This document shows, piece after piece, positions 38,898 to 49,377 of a stretch of DNA of 64,000 nt; the stretch's first letter is position 1; each line of letters begins with the position of its first letter. The notes beneath the pieces are model-generated. The model saw only the letters and a list, made by a program, of their open reading frames with translations, ran no database searches and was not told the origin of the DNA. A program made the position numbers and the translations under genes. Where the stretch lies: assembly GCA_027858915.1 (NCBI GenBank), contig JAQIBT010000088.1, forward strand, positions 1 to 64,000, read 5' to 3'. Origin of the DNA: Salinisphaera sp. (GTDB lineage Bacteria; Pseudomonadota; Gammaproteobacteria; Nevskiales; Salinisphaeraceae).

Positions 38898-40829
38898 ATG
38901 AGCGACAACGACGCGAATAATCAGCATCAGAACAAGGAAACGCTGGGTTTCCAGGCCGAGGTCAAACAGCTGCTGCAGCTGATGATCCATTCCATGTACT
39001 CGAACAAGGAGGTGTTCGCGCGCGAGCTGATCTCCAACGCCTCGGATGCGCTGGATACGCTGCGCTTCGAAGGTGTCAAGAACGATGCGTTGTTCGAGGG
39101 CGACTCCGATCTGCAGATCTGGATCGATTTCAACAAGAACGCCCGCACCGTGACCATCGCCGACAACGGCATCGGCATGACCCGCGAGCAGGTCATCGAC
39201 CGCATCGGCACCATCGCCAAATCGGGTACCCGCGCGTTTCTGGATTCGCTGTCGGGCGACGAAAAGAAAGACGCGCATCTGATCGGTCAGTTCGGTGTCG
39301 GCTTCTATTCGGCGTTCATCGTGGCCGACCAGGTCGTGGTGGAGACACGCCGCGGCGCCGAGGCCAAGGGCGTGCGCTGGACGTCGGACGGCGGCGGCGA
39401 ATACACGCTGGAAGAGATCGACAAGGCCACGCATGGCACTTCCGTCACGCTGCATCTGCGCAAAGACGAGGACGAGTTTGTAGACCGTTATCGCTTGCAG
39501 CATCTGGTGCGGACTTATTCGGATCACATCGCCTTCCCAATCAAGATGCGTGAGCAGCTTTCGGAAGACGACGAAAAAGAGGGTAAGGAAGCCGGTTGGG
39601 AGCAGGTCAACCGCGGTGCGCCGTTGTGGACCCAGGCCAAAGCCGAGATCTCGGCCGAAGACTACGCCGAGTTCTACAAGCACTCCTGCCACGACTATGA
39701 GGATCCGCTGACCTGGACCCACAACAAGGTCGAGGGTTCGCAGGAGTACACCTCGCTGCTGTATCTGCCGCAGCGCGCCCCGTACGACATGCTTGACCCC
39801 AGCGGCAAGCAGCACGGCGTAAAGCTGTATGTGCAGCGCGTTTTCATCATGGACGACGCAGAAAAACTCATGCCGCGTTATCTGCGGTTCGTGAAAGGTG
39901 TGATCGATTCCAACGATCTGCCGCTGAACGTCTCGCGCGAGATTCTTCAGTCCAACCGTATTCTCGACAAGATCCGTGCTGGCTCGGTGAAGAAAGTGCT
40001 CGGCCTGATTGAATCACTGGCCAACGACGACGAACCCGAGAAGTTCAAGACCTTCTGGAAGGAATTCGGCCAGGTCTTCAAGGAAGGCATCGTCGAAGAC
40101 AACGACAACCGCGACAAGATCGCCAAGCTGCTGCGCTTCAAGACCACCAAGGATGAGACCGCCGAGCCTGGCGTAAGCCTGGACGATTACATCGCACGCA
40201 TGCAGCCGGGCCAGGAAAAAATCTACTACATCACCGCAGATACGCTGGCCGAAGCCAAGCACAGTCCGCATCTCGAGATCTTCAAGAAGAAAGACATCGA
40301 GGTGCTGCTGCTGACCGACCGCGTCGATGAATGGGTGATGGCCCACATGACCGAACACGAAGGCAAGGAGTTTTCTTCGGTCGCCAAGGGCGCGCTGGAT
40401 CTTGGTGACGCCGAGTCCGAGGAAGAAAAAGAACAGCAGAAGCAGCTCGAGGAAAACTCTAAGGACCTGGTCGGGCGTATCAAGACCGCGCTCGGTGAAC
40501 GGGTAGGCGAGGTGCGTGTGACCCATCGTCTGACCGATTCGCCGGCCTGTCTGGTGGCAGACGAACACGGCATGTCGGCGCATCTGGAGCGGATTCTCAA
40601 GGAAGCGGGTCAGGCCATGCCCAGCAGCGCGCCGCATCTGGAAATCAACCCGACCCATCCGCTGGTGGAACGCTTGGCGGATGAGCAGGGCGAAGACGAA
40701 TTCGAAGCGTTTTCGCAGCTGTTGTTCGAGCAGGCAATCCTCGCCGAGGGTGGCGAGCTGGATGATCCCGCCACGTTCGTACGTCGTATGAACCAGATGC
40801 TGCTGGCGGTCTCGCGCGGGGCCGCTTGA
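38898..40829 (+). CDS. htpG: Molecular chaperone HtpG (Hsp90)
   Basis: GFQAEVKQLLQLMIHSMYSNKEVFARELISNASDALDTLRF; DNGIGMTREQ; GQFGVGFYSAF. Confidence 0.97.
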   Translation: MSDNDANNQHQNKETLGFQAEVKQLLQLMIHSMYSNKEVFARELISNASDALDTLRFEGVKNDALFEGDSDLQIWIDFNKNARTVTIADNGIGMTREQVIDRIGTIAKSGTRAFLDSLSGDEKKDAHLIGQFGVGFYSAFIVADQVVVETRRGAEAKGVRWTSDGGGEYTLEEIDKATHGTSVTLHLRKDEDEFVDRYRLQHLVRTYSDHIAFPIKMREQLSEDDEKEGKEAGWEQVNRGAPLWTQAKAEISAEDYAEFYKHSCHDYEDPLTWTHNKVEGSQEYTSLLYLPQRAPYDMLDPSGKQHGVKLYVQRVFIMDDAEKLMPRYLRFVKGVIDSNDLPLNVSREILQSNRILDKIRAGSVKKVLGLIESLANDDEPEKFKTFWKEFGQVFKEGIVEDNDNRDKIAKLLRFKTTKDETAEPGVSLDDYIARMQPGQEKIYYITADTLAEAKHSPHLEIFKKKDIEVLLLTDRVDEWVMAHMTEHEGKEFSSVAKGALDLGDAESEEEKEQQKQLEENSKDLVGRIKTALGERVGEVRVTHRLTDSPACLVADEHGMSAHLERILKEAGQAMPSSAPHLEINPTHPLVERLADEQGEDEFEAFSQLLFEQAILAEGGELDDPATFVRRMNQMLLAVSRGAA

Positions 40830-40906
40830 CCTCCTTATGTTCGTCCGTGTGCGGCGGCCGAGGTGCATAGTGATGCCTGCTGGTAAATCTTGAGACTATT
40901 GCCGAT

Positions 40907-41491
40907 ATGAATCTGGACAGACTGAAGAAATCCGCACCGTGGGCGTTAGCGATCGTGATTGCGTTGGCGACTCCCACCGTATGGGCTCAGAGCGTAGACA
41001 TCGGTGGAACGACACTGACGCTGGGCGCCTCGCGCGCCCAGACGCTCGGTGTGGCCAGCGCGGAATTCAACGTAGCCCCCGCGCACGCCAACGGGCAGTA
41101 TTTTCTCTATCCGAAAGTCCGCCCGATGAACGACGGCAAGACTGTCGCGCCGCACGCTGTCGGCTCGATCAATATCCAGAACGGCGAACTGGTGCGTGTC
41201 ACCCGTAATCTGGGCTCGTTTCGCAGCGCTGACGGCCAGGCAGCGATTCAGAACATGATCGAGGCGTTTGCACAGGCGCCGAGCCAGGGCCGTCGGCCAG
41301 CGGTGCATACAGATACCAACATGACCGGCGACGCCAGTACAACGCGCGTGTACTTCAGCTATCCGGATCGCGTGATTCAGGTATCGGTATATCAGCCGGC
41401 AGACATGTCGGTCGCCGCGACAGTGGATATCACCGAGCAGTATGCGCTACCCACCGCTGGCCAGCCGACCACGGCGCAGCCTGATCAGTAA
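40907..41491 (+). CDS. Secreted hypothetical protein
   Basis: Signal peptide ...LAIVIALATPTVWAQS; no family recognised. Confidence 0.6.
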   Translation: MNLDRLKKSAPWALAIVIALATPTVWAQSVDIGGTTLTLGASRAQTLGVASAEFNVAPAHANGQYFLYPKVRPMNDGKTVAPHAVGSINIQNGELVRVTRNLGSFRSADGQAAIQNMIEAFAQAPSQGRRPAVHTDTNMTGDASTTRVYFSYPDRVIQVSVYQPADMSVAATVDITEQYALPTAGQPTTAQPDQ

Positions 41492-41591
41492 GTCGTTCTC
41501 TCGTCATTCATGGTCGATGGCGATAAAACCGTGACGGCACCGATTTGTTCAAACACTGATTCAGCAGTCAGCGATCACAGTCGCCAGCCTC

Positions 41592-42890
41592 TCATACGCC
41601 GAACAAGGTCTGGTAGATCAGAAAGATATTGAGCGCGACAATCACGATCGCAATGATCCATGCAACACCGGTGGTGATTCGATGGTTGACCAGTGTTCCC
41701 ATCAGTCCACGATTAGAGCAGAAAATAATCAGCGGGATCAGCGCAAACGGGATGCCGAAGGACAGCACGACCTGACTGAGGACCAGCGATGTGCTCGGGT
41801 CCAGGCCAAGCCACAATACGGCGAGCGCCGGCAGCATGGTGATCAGCCGCCGCACATAGATCGGAATCTGGCGGTTGATATAGCCCTGCATGATGACCTG
41901 GCCGCTCATCGTTCCCACCGATGAACTCGAAAAACCACTGGCCAGCAGGCCCAGGCCGAACAGGGTCGCAGCAAATGGGCCGACCTGGTTGCCGAGGCGA
42001 GCGAACGCGCCTTCGATGGATGAGACGACGTCGCCGGTGCCGAAGAACAGCCCTGCGGCCATGACAAGCATGGCGCCGTTGATGATGCCGGCGAGGGCCA
42101 TGGCGATCAGAATATCCACGAATTCGAAGCGGAATATTCTGCGTTTCTCTTCCTCGTTGCGTCCCACGACCCGGCGCTGCATCAACGCTGAATGCAGATA
42201 GATCACATGCGGCATGACCGTCGCGCCGAGAATACCGGCGGCGAGCAACACACTGTCAGAGCCCGCAAAGTGCGGCACGGTCAATCCATAGAGCAGGGCG
42301 CTGCCGTCCGGTTTCGCCATGAAGACTTCATAGGCGAACGACACCACCACGATGCCGACCAGGCAGACAATGCCGGCTTCCAGCCAGCGGAAACCACGTC
42401 GCTGCAACTCGAGCAGTCCGAACGAGAACACGCCGGTGATAAGCGCAGCAGGAAACAACGGAATGCCGAACACCAGGTTCAGGCCCAGTGCGCCGCCGAT
42501 GAATTCGGCAAGATCGGTGGCAATCGCGATGAACTCGGCCTGGATCCACAAACCAAGAGTCAGCGGTCTGGAAAAACGCTCGCGACAGACTTCCGGGAGA
42601 TTTCGGCCGGTCGCAATGCCGAGCTTTGCCGACATGGACTGGATCAGGACCGCCATCACGTTCGATAACAGAACCACCCAGAGCAGCATGTAACCGTAAG
42701 TCGAGCCGGCCGCAATGTTGGTTGCGAAGTTGCCCGGGTCGATATATGCGACAGCCGCGATAAACGCTGGCCCGAGAAACGGCCAGAGTCCTTTCAGGCC
42801 GCGACTGTGGCCGTCCAGTGCTGCTTGTGCCGCGCGGATTGTCGCTCCTTCACCGGGTAGAGGTGTGGTGGCGGTATCCGTCGCGCTCAT
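41592..42890 (-). CDS. mntH: Nramp-family divalent metal transporter MntH
   Basis: GPAFIAAVAYIDPGNFATNIAAGS; ILGATVMPHVIYLHSAL. Confidence 0.93.
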   Translation of the reverse strand: MSATDTATTPLPGEGATIRAAQAALDGHSRGLKGLWPFLGPAFIAAVAYIDPGNFATNIAAGSTYGYMLLWVVLLSNVMAVLIQSMSAKLGIATGRNLPEVCRERFSRPLTLGLWIQAEFIAIATDLAEFIGGALGLNLVFGIPLFPAALITGVFSFGLLELQRRGFRWLEAGIVCLVGIVVVSFAYEVFMAKPDGSALLYGLTVPHFAGSDSVLLAAGILGATVMPHVIYLHSALMQRRVVGRNEEEKRRIFRFEFVDILIAMALAGIINGAMLVMAAGLFFGTGDVVSSIEGAFARLGNQVGPFAATLFGLGLLASGFSSSSVGTMSGQVIMQGYINRQIPIYVRRLITMLPALAVLWLGLDPSTSLVLSQVVLSFGIPFALIPLIIFCSNRGLMGTLVNHRITTGVAWIIAIVIVALNIFLIYQTLFGV

Positions 42891-42921
42891 CGGCGCAAAG
42901 CCGGCAGGAAACCGTCAAATA

Positions 42922-42940
42922 GCCGTATTTGCAATACGGC
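42922..42940 (-). promoter_or_regulatory. Hairpin in mntH 5' leader
   Basis: GCCGTATT-TGC-AATACGGC, perfect 8-bp stem, ~32 bp upstream of the start codon. Confidence 0.4.
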
Positions 42941-43179
42941 GACGCTGGCTGCGCGGGCCGCGGCAGGCCGGGTGTTACTTGTCATCCATCTAGTCCTTAA
43001 CCAAAGCCGAAGCCTTCGACCCGTATTAGCCTTGGCATAAATGTAGGGCTAAAGGTTAAAAACGTCAAGAGAGCATATAAAGCCAGACGCTGCCAATCGT
43101 TCAATAAGCCGGTAGACATATGCGCTCGTGGCCCTTGGCTTCGGATACTGTGAAAAGCAATTCAACCAGGGATTCAAGA

Positions 43180-44310
43180 TCAATAGGGATACGTGTAGAC
43201 GTTCCCTGCGACACGAAAACTGACAGTCTGTCCGATTGCCGGAAGATCGAAGCCGGGCACCGTTGCGGTGAACGGCTGGCCATCGCGCAGACGTAACTGG
43301 ATGCGTGCATCGTGCCCGTAGAACAGGATTTGCTCGACGCAGGCCGTGCTCGGAAAAGCGTCGGACCCGATCGTCTGATTGTCCGCGGCGTGATCGACGC
43401 AGAGCCGGAACTGCTCGGGACGAATCAGGACGTTGACGTCCCGCCGGTCACCGACACCTGGGCGTGGCACCTGTGTTGTCAGCTGCAGCCGGCCGAAACA
43501 ACAGTCGACGGTGTCTCCGGCTGTGATGCCGGGTACCAGCACAGCTTCGCCAATGAAGCGTGCGATATCGAGGTTGGCAGGGCGATCGTAGAGGGTCCGC
43601 GGTGAGGCGACCTGGGCCAGTCGGCCGTTGTGCATGACGGCCACCTTGTCGCCCATGGACAATGCTTCGTCCTGATCGTGAGTCACCAGGATAGCGGTCG
43701 CGCCGGCGTCTCTCAGGCGTTTGGCTACCGCGTTGCGTGTCTCCACCCGCAGACCAGCATCCAGCGAAGAAAATGGCTCGTCCAGCAGAACCAGGTGCGG
43801 GCCTGGGGCCAGTGCCCTGGCAAGCGCAACCCGCTGTTGCTCGCCACCCGACAGGGCGCTTGGTGCTCTGTTCGCATAGCTTGCCGGCAGACCGACCGCT
43901 GCCAGCAGATCTTCCACGTCTGTGGTCGCGCGCTGGCGTCGTGACAGTCCGAACTCGATGTTGCGGCGAACATCGAGATGGGGAAACAACGCCCCTTCCT
44001 GCGCGACATAGCCAACCCCTCGACGTTCCGGCGGCATATGAGTTTTCCGGCCGTCGGCCAGCAGGCGGCCACTTAGGCGAATCACGCCGGCGTCGGCGCG
44101 TTCAAAGCCGCAGATCAATCGCAGCAGCGTTGTCTTGCCACTGCCCGATGGGCCAAGAACCGTGATGATCTGGCCGGCGGAGACGTCAAGATCAATGCCG
44201 TCGAGAACGGTCTGTGAACCAAGCACCTTGCGCAACCCGGCGATCGATAGATCAGGGTCGTTGGCCCGGTGTTCGGCAACAGGATGTGGCTGCGGCACTG
44301 GTCGAGACAT
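43180..44310 (-). CDS. fbpC: Iron(III)/polyamine-type ABC transporter ATP-binding protein (FbpC-like)
   Basis: LGPSGSGKTTLLRLICGFE, LSGGEQQRVALARAL, LLDEPFSSLD; Met at 44310 preferred. Confidence 0.88.
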   Translation of the reverse strand: MSRPVPQPHPVAEHRANDPDLSIAGLRKVLGSQTVLDGIDLDVSAGQIITVLGPSGSGKTTLLRLICGFERADAGVIRLSGRLLADGRKTHMPPERRGVGYVAQEGALFPHLDVRRNIEFGLSRRQRATTDVEDLLAAVGLPASYANRAPSALSGGEQQRVALARALAPGPHLVLLDEPFSSLDAGLRVETRNAVAKRLRDAGATAILVTHDQDEALSMGDKVAVMHNGRLAQVASPRTLYDRPANLDIARFIGEAVLVPGITAGDTVDCCFGRLQLTTQVPRPGVGDRRDVNVLIRPEQFRLCVDHAADNQTIGSDAFPSTACVEQILFYGHDARIQLRLRDGQPFTATVPGFDLPAIGQTVSFRVAGNVYTYPY

Positions 44311-44320
44311 CGATTGATCC

Positions 44321-45910
44321 TCAGGCGACCGCAGCGCGGCCAAATCGGTTGGCAAGTAACCATGCGGCAAGCATCGAGATCGCTGCAAGCACGGCGGCAT
44401 AGGGTGCAGCGGCCGCAAACGCGAAGTTCGAGCTTTCAGCCCAGATCTCGGTCGCCAGCGTATGCGCACCGGTAGGTATCAGTAATAGCGTCGTCGGTAG
44501 TTCGGTACATACCGAAATGAAAACCAGCGCCGTAGCAGATCCGAGCCCGGGCGCGGTCAGCGGCAGCGTCACGCGTCGGAACACACCAAACCGCCCGACG
44601 CCGAGCGCGCGAGCACTGTTTTCCAGGCCCGGTTCGATCTGTCCGGCCGTGGCGCGGATGCTTACGACCGCGAGCGGCATGAAGATGATGGCGTAGGCCA
44701 GTACCAGAAGTATGGCAGTCTGATACAGCGGATACAGCAGTTGGAGGCTGAGCGTGACCAGCGCCAGGGCAACGACGATGCCGGGCACGCCTTTCGGCAG
44801 ATAAGTCGTACGCTCGATCAGCTGCACGGCACGATTGTGATAGCGCGCGGCAAGATAAGCTACCGGAAACGCCAGCGCTGTTGTCAGAATCCCGGCCGCC
44901 ACCCCGTAGCCGATCGATGAGAAAGACACCCGGATGATCTGGGCGGTGGATACGGCCGTCGTCGTCATCGCAGCCGCGTCGGTCCTGGTCAGCCAGTAGC
45001 CGATCGTGGCCAGCGGTACGCCGACCGCGGCCGTGAACACGGTGCCCAAAAATATCAATGCCGGAATCCTGCCCCAGCCAAGCGAGTGCCGTCTTGGCAT
45101 GCGCCGCACGCCGGCGCCGATCGACGCATAATCGTGCTGGCCACGCAGGCGTTGCTCGCCCCAAAGGCACAGAAAACACAGGAATAGAAGCACGCAGGCA
45201 AGCAGCGCGCCTTGCTTGACCTGCAGGCCAGCGTTGTAAGCGCTGTAGATAGCCGTGGTGAATGTTCTAAAGCGAAGCAGTGCAAACGCGCCAAACTCGG
45301 TCAGCACGTGCAGCACCAGCAGCAGAGTGCCACCCAGCAGCGCCGGCCGGAGCTGCGGAAGCGTCACCCGGCAGAACGCGGCCAGCGGGGACAGGCCCAG
45401 ACTGCGAGCGCTTTCTTCCTGCGCCGGGTCAAGCCCACGAAGAGCGGCCGCCAGCGGCAGATACACCAACGGATAATAACTGGCGCTCACCACCAGCGCT
45501 GCGCCGGCGGCCCCCTGAAACGATGGACTGATCGACAGCCAGGCATAGCTTGAGACAAACGCGGGCAGCGCAAGGGGTAGAGGAGCCAGCACGCGCCATA
45601 TGCTATAGCCTGGCACGTCGCTGCGCTCGATCAGCCAGGCCATGGCCAGGCTGACCAACCCAGAGCCAACCGCACAGACGACGGCCAGGCCGATCGTATT
45701 CAAGAGCAAGTGGCCGATGACCGGGCGAAACAGCAGGGCGAGCGTACCGACAACGCTGCCACGAACCGCATCGAATACCGTGACTGCAATCGGTGCCAGA
45801 ACAAGCGCCGACACCAGAATCGCCAACAGCAACAAGACGGTCGGCGGCGCGTGGTCGCGGGGCGCCGCCGCAGTGCTGGCGGCGGCGCGATACGGCGACG
45901 GACTGTTCAA
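44321..45910 (-). CDS. fbpB: Iron(III) ABC transporter permease (FbpB-like, duplicated)
   Basis: Two BPD permease domains (EESARSLGLSPLAAFCRVTLPQLRPALLGG; ENSARALGVGRFGVFRRVTLPLTAPGLGSA). Confidence 0.9.
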   Translation of the reverse strand: MNSPSPYRAAASTAAAPRDHAPPTVLLLLAILVSALVLAPIAVTVFDAVRGSVVGTLALLFRPVIGHLLLNTIGLAVVCAVGSGLVSLAMAWLIERSDVPGYSIWRVLAPLPLALPAFVSSYAWLSISPSFQGAAGAALVVSASYYPLVYLPLAAALRGLDPAQEESARSLGLSPLAAFCRVTLPQLRPALLGGTLLLVLHVLTEFGAFALLRFRTFTTAIYSAYNAGLQVKQGALLACVLLFLCFLCLWGEQRLRGQHDYASIGAGVRRMPRRHSLGWGRIPALIFLGTVFTAAVGVPLATIGYWLTRTDAAAMTTTAVSTAQIIRVSFSSIGYGVAAGILTTALAFPVAYLAARYHNRAVQLIERTTYLPKGVPGIVVALALVTLSLQLLYPLYQTAILLVLAYAIIFMPLAVVSIRATAGQIEPGLENSARALGVGRFGVFRRVTLPLTAPGLGSATALVFISVCTELPTTLLLIPTGAHTLATEIWAESSNFAFAAAAPYAAVLAAISMLAAWLLANRFGRAAVA

Positions 45911-45951
45911 CGGTCCAGGGCCTGATACTATTTAATACGGCGCCGCGCGAC

Positions 45952-47001
45952 CTACAGCAGCCCCGCTTCGCGCACGAGCTTGATCGCAAGGCTATTGTCA
46001 CCCAGATCATTCACGTTGATCTTCGGCGGGTTGAGTTGATCGAACGGCTCGACCTGCTCGTTGGCCGCGATCCCCGGACGCAGCGGATACTCGAAATCGA
46101 TCTGGCTGTTGGCCAGCATCGTCTGCGCCTGCTTGCTTACCATGAACTTCAGGAATTTCTGAGCAGCCTGCGGATGGGGTGCGCTGTCCAGAATGGCGAC
46201 ACCCGACACGTTGACGAGATTACCCACATCGCCGCTGGCAAAATGCGCGATCTGGGCCTTCATGGCGTCCTTGCCGGTCTGCTCGCGCACACGATAGTAG
46301 TAATAGTCGTTGATGTCGCCGAGCGCTGCCGAACCGTTGTTGACCGCGTTCACCACGCCTTCGTCTTCATTATATATCTTCGCATTGGTCTTCAGTCCCT
46401 TAAGCCACTGCAGGGTCTTTGCCTCACCATGTTTGATTGCCATCGCCTTGACCAGTGGCAGGAAATCGCCTTCGGCCGGCGACACAGCCACCTTGCCCTT
46501 GTAGGCGTCGCTCGCAAGATCCATGAGCGACTGCGGCAGATCGGCCTTGTCGATCTTCTGCGGGTTGTAGACCATCACGTTCTGGCGGGCGAGCACACCC
46601 AGCCAGCGGCCGTTGGACGCGCTGTATTGGCTGGGAACCTGGGCCAGCGTGTTCGGGGCGACCTTGGCGAGTCGATGCTCGTTGTCCAGCCGGACGAGCT
46701 CGGGTGTGTTCTCGGTGAAGAAGACGTCGGCTGGGCTGCGTTTGCCTTCTCTGAGGATCTGGCTGGCCAGCGCGGCACCTTCACCCGGCCGTACGTTGAC
46801 GGTGATGCCGCTCTTTTTCTCGAAGGCGTTTACCAGCAGCCGAACCATCTGTTGGTGTTGACCGGCATACAGCGTGATCGACTGCTGGTCGGCAGCGGAT
46901 GCGGTCGTGTTCATGCCAAACAGCAGAGCAGCACCGAGTGTCAACGCGGTCAGCAGCCGCCCGGGCCGCGAAGAGGCGCAGCGGCGTGGATGATTGAACA
47001 T
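45952..47001 (-). CDS. fbpA: Iron(III) ABC transporter substrate-binding protein (FbpA-like)
   Basis: ITLYAGQHQQMVRLLVNAFEKKSGITVNVRPGEGAALASQIL; PADVFFTENTPELVRL. Confidence 0.9.
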   Translation of the reverse strand: MFNHPRRCASSRPGRLLTALTLGAALLFGMNTTASAADQQSITLYAGQHQQMVRLLVNAFEKKSGITVNVRPGEGAALASQILREGKRSPADVFFTENTPELVRLDNEHRLAKVAPNTLAQVPSQYSASNGRWLGVLARQNVMVYNPQKIDKADLPQSLMDLASDAYKGKVAVSPAEGDFLPLVKAMAIKHGEAKTLQWLKGLKTNAKIYNEDEGVVNAVNNGSAALGDINDYYYYRVREQTGKDAMKAQIAHFASGDVGNLVNVSGVAILDSAPHPQAAQKFLKFMVSKQAQTMLANSQIDFEYPLRPGIAANEQVEPFDQLNPPKINVNDLGDNSLAIKLVREAGLL

Positions 47002-47178
47002 GCAATAAACTCCTGAATGTAGAATTAAATAGAAGCCGGCCTTCCGACAACCCGCAGCGGGCAGTTCACAGCGCGAAATCGCGTCGGTATGTCGGCATAC
47101 AGAGATGTCTGATCATGGCAAACCGACGCGAACCGACACATAGCAATTGAAGATCAGGCCGGTTTCGCAGGCCATCTG

Positions 47179-47439
47179 CTATGTGCACTGCGGTGGCGCG
47201 CATTCGGCAATTTTTCTGACGCCGTAAAAGTTCTGGTACGCACGACGCAGGGTTTCCGATCCATCGTTGACCAATACGGCGAGTCGCCCGCAGAGAGTGT
47301 CGGGAGTTACCGGGTCGCCGTCGTTATTATTGGCGGTCAAGCGCGATCCAATCTGCTTGCTGATGTTCAGGTCGGTCTCCACTATCTTGCCGTGCAGGCT
47401 GTTGGTCATGCGCAGATCGCTGTTCCTGCCGATGGTCAT
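47179..47439 (-). CDS. Small hypothetical protein upstream of fbpA
   Basis: 86-aa ORF, same strand as fbpABC, downstream of a Fur-box-like sequence. Confidence 0.35.
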   Translation of the reverse strand: MTIGRNSDLRMTNSLHGKIVETDLNISKQIGSRLTANNNDGDPVTPDTLCGRLAVLVNDGSETLRRAYQNFYGVRKIAECAPPQCT

Positions 47440-47487
47440 GGCGCGCGAGAGTCGTGCCTCGGCTCGTGGTGTGAACTTAACTATAAA

Positions 47488-47502
47488 TGAGAATCGTTAA
47501 CA
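47488..47502. promoter_or_regulatory. Fur-box-like sequence
   Basis: TGAGAATCGTTAACA vs TGATAATNATTATCA (11/14 informative matches). Confidence 0.5.
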
Positions 47503-48197
47503 ATGAAAATCCAGATCAATTTGGCCGGTCCCTCGGGGTTTGCACAACGCTGAATCAACCCGATCACCGGGTGCCGGCCGGCCTTTCGGCCCGCTAGATC
47601 GGCCAGATCGAGCCCACCAGCGTCAGTAAGCATATCTGAAAAATCAGCTCGGGCTTTATCGTTGTTTTAACGCGTCGGTAGTGGTGCCCGTAGCAGACTT
47701 CTGTGAAAGCGGGGCCGTCATGTTGTCGATGGAGTGATCCCCTTTGATATGAGACAAAGACGCTCCCTGGCATTGGCGTGGGCGTGATATATGTTAAATC
47801 GTAATACGAACGATTCAAAAATAAGGTCTGCAGCCTGCGCCGTGGCAGGTCAATGAAAACAGACCTTGAGGTCTCTGGCTCGGGGCGCGCGCGACGGCCA
47901 GTGCGCGGGTCTGGCACAACCGTCGCGGCTCAGTCGGAGCTTGTTCCCGTGCCGATATCCACTTCTACGGCGCGGCTCGTGATCGGGAGTGGAGGCACGG
48001 TTACTGAAAGCCGTTTTCGCGCAGAGCAGCGCGGCATCGATCAGTAATGGTCGCAGTGTGCGGCCGAGTCAGCTCGCGGGGCCGGTCGGACCGAAACAAT
48101 CGTAGCCAGCGAGGTTCGAGACAGGCTCAATTGAGCCAGGTTCTCACCCGATGCGCATCGCTCTTTAATACGACATGCCGGGATGGGCAGGCCGGCC

Positions 48198-48692
48198 TCA
48201 ACCGCCGGTCTTGGCGTGTAATCGATCCGCAACCACACCGGGTACCAGCCCTGCGATACGACCGTCAAGAAACGCGATTTCACGAACCAGCGTTGAGGAT
48301 ATGTGCGCGAATTCGGGCGAGGGCGCCAGTAGGATTGTGTCGATCTCGGGTGCCAGATGTCGGTTCATGACCGCCATCTGTTTTTCGTATTCGTAGTCAC
48401 CCACACCCCGGACGCCGCGCACCAGCACGCGTACCCCGTGACGTCGCGCAAAATCGACGATCAGGCCGCTGGCCGGCAGCACCTGAACGTTGGGCACGTC
48501 GTAGAGCACCTGTTGCGCCAGTTCGACGCGTTCGTCATGGTCAAAGATCGATTTCTTCGAGGAATTGCTGGCCACCGCTACGATCAACTCGGTAAACATG
48601 CCGGCGGCGCGGCGGATGACATCGGCGTGGCCGTTGGTGATCGGGTCAAAAGTGCCGGTGTAGGCGGCGCGAACAAATAGCGGGTCACTCAT
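48198..48692 (-). CDS. coaD: Phosphopantetheine adenylyltransferase
   Basis: AAYTGTFDPITNGHADVIRRA; EYEKQMAVMNRHLAPEIDTILL; ISSTLVREIAFLDG. Confidence 0.95.
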   Translation of the reverse strand: MSDPLFVRAAYTGTFDPITNGHADVIRRAAGMFTELIVAVASNSSKKSIFDHDERVELAQQVLYDVPNVQVLPASGLIVDFARRHGVRVLVRGVRGVGDYEYEKQMAVMNRHLAPEIDTILLAPSPEFAHISSTLVREIAFLDGRIAGLVPGVVADRLHAKTGG

Positions 48693-49377
48693 GGTTGGTC
48701 ATGCCCCCTGTGAATCGCGCCAGACAATAGCCGACCTGTCCGGCCTGCTTGTCGCGACGTATCTCGAACCCGGTTTGTAACAGATTATGGATGGCGGCGC
48801 GCTGGCCGACCGGATATTCAACATAGACGCGTCCGTTCGCGGCCAGCAACTGCCGGGCGACCTTAATCGCGGGCGCATGCAGATCGGCGTCGAAGGGAGG
48901 ATCGACAAACACGATATCGAAAGGCCCGGCGAACGGCGCGGAAAGGCTGTCGCCAACCAGCACGCGGGTGCGATCGTCTGCCCCCAGCTGCCGCAATGCT
49001 TGTTCGATACTCGCCGCAGCGGCCTTTGATTGTTCTGCCAATAGCGCAGATGCCGCGCCGCGCGACAGTGCTTCGATTCCGAGCGCGCCGGTTCCGGCGA
49101 ACAAATCCAGACACCGAGCGCCGTCGATGATCGGCGTCAACCAGTTGAACAGGGTCTCGCGAATACGATCGGAGGTCGGTCGCAGTCCAGGCGCGTCGAG
49201 AATCGGCAAACGCCGGCCGCGCCATTCGCCGCCAACGATTCGCAGACTCGACGGCCTGCCATTATCGCTGCGGCGCCATCTACCGTACGCTGGCGACTTC
49301 ACCATGTGGCGCTCGACCTCTGTCGTGTCACAGTCGCAGCCATCAGTCCTGCTGGGTACCGCCGACAGTGATCGCAT
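48685..49377 (-). CDS. rsmD: 16S rRNA (guanine966-N2)-methyltransferase RsmD
   Basis: RIVGGEWRGRRLPI...RPTSDRIRETLFNWL; LDLFAGTGALGIEALSRGA; DIVFVDPPF. Confidence 0.95.
   Translation of the reverse strand: MRSLSAVPSRTDGCDCDTTEVERHMVKSPAYGRWRRSDNGRPSSLRIVGGEWRGRRLPILDAPGLRPTSDRIRETLFNWLTPIIDGARCLDLFAGTGALGIEALSRGAASALLAEQSKAAAASIEQALRQLGADDRTRVLVGDSLSAPFAGPFDIVFVDPPFDADLHAPAIKVARQLLAANGRVYVEYPVGQRAAIHNLLQTGFEIRRDKQAGQVGYCLARFTGGMTNHE

Noticed and set aside
38877-40868. 312-aa and 284-aa minus-strand ORFs opposite htpG
   Set aside because: Antisense to a clearly conserved gene; low-information composition
47797-47815. AATCGT-N7-ACGATT palindrome
   Set aside because: Real inverted repeat but no credible adjacent gene to regulate; too short to interpret
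47912-47926. TGGCACAACCGTCGC as a second sigma-54 promoter
   Set aside because: TTGC is degraded to TCGC and no credible ORF follows on that strand
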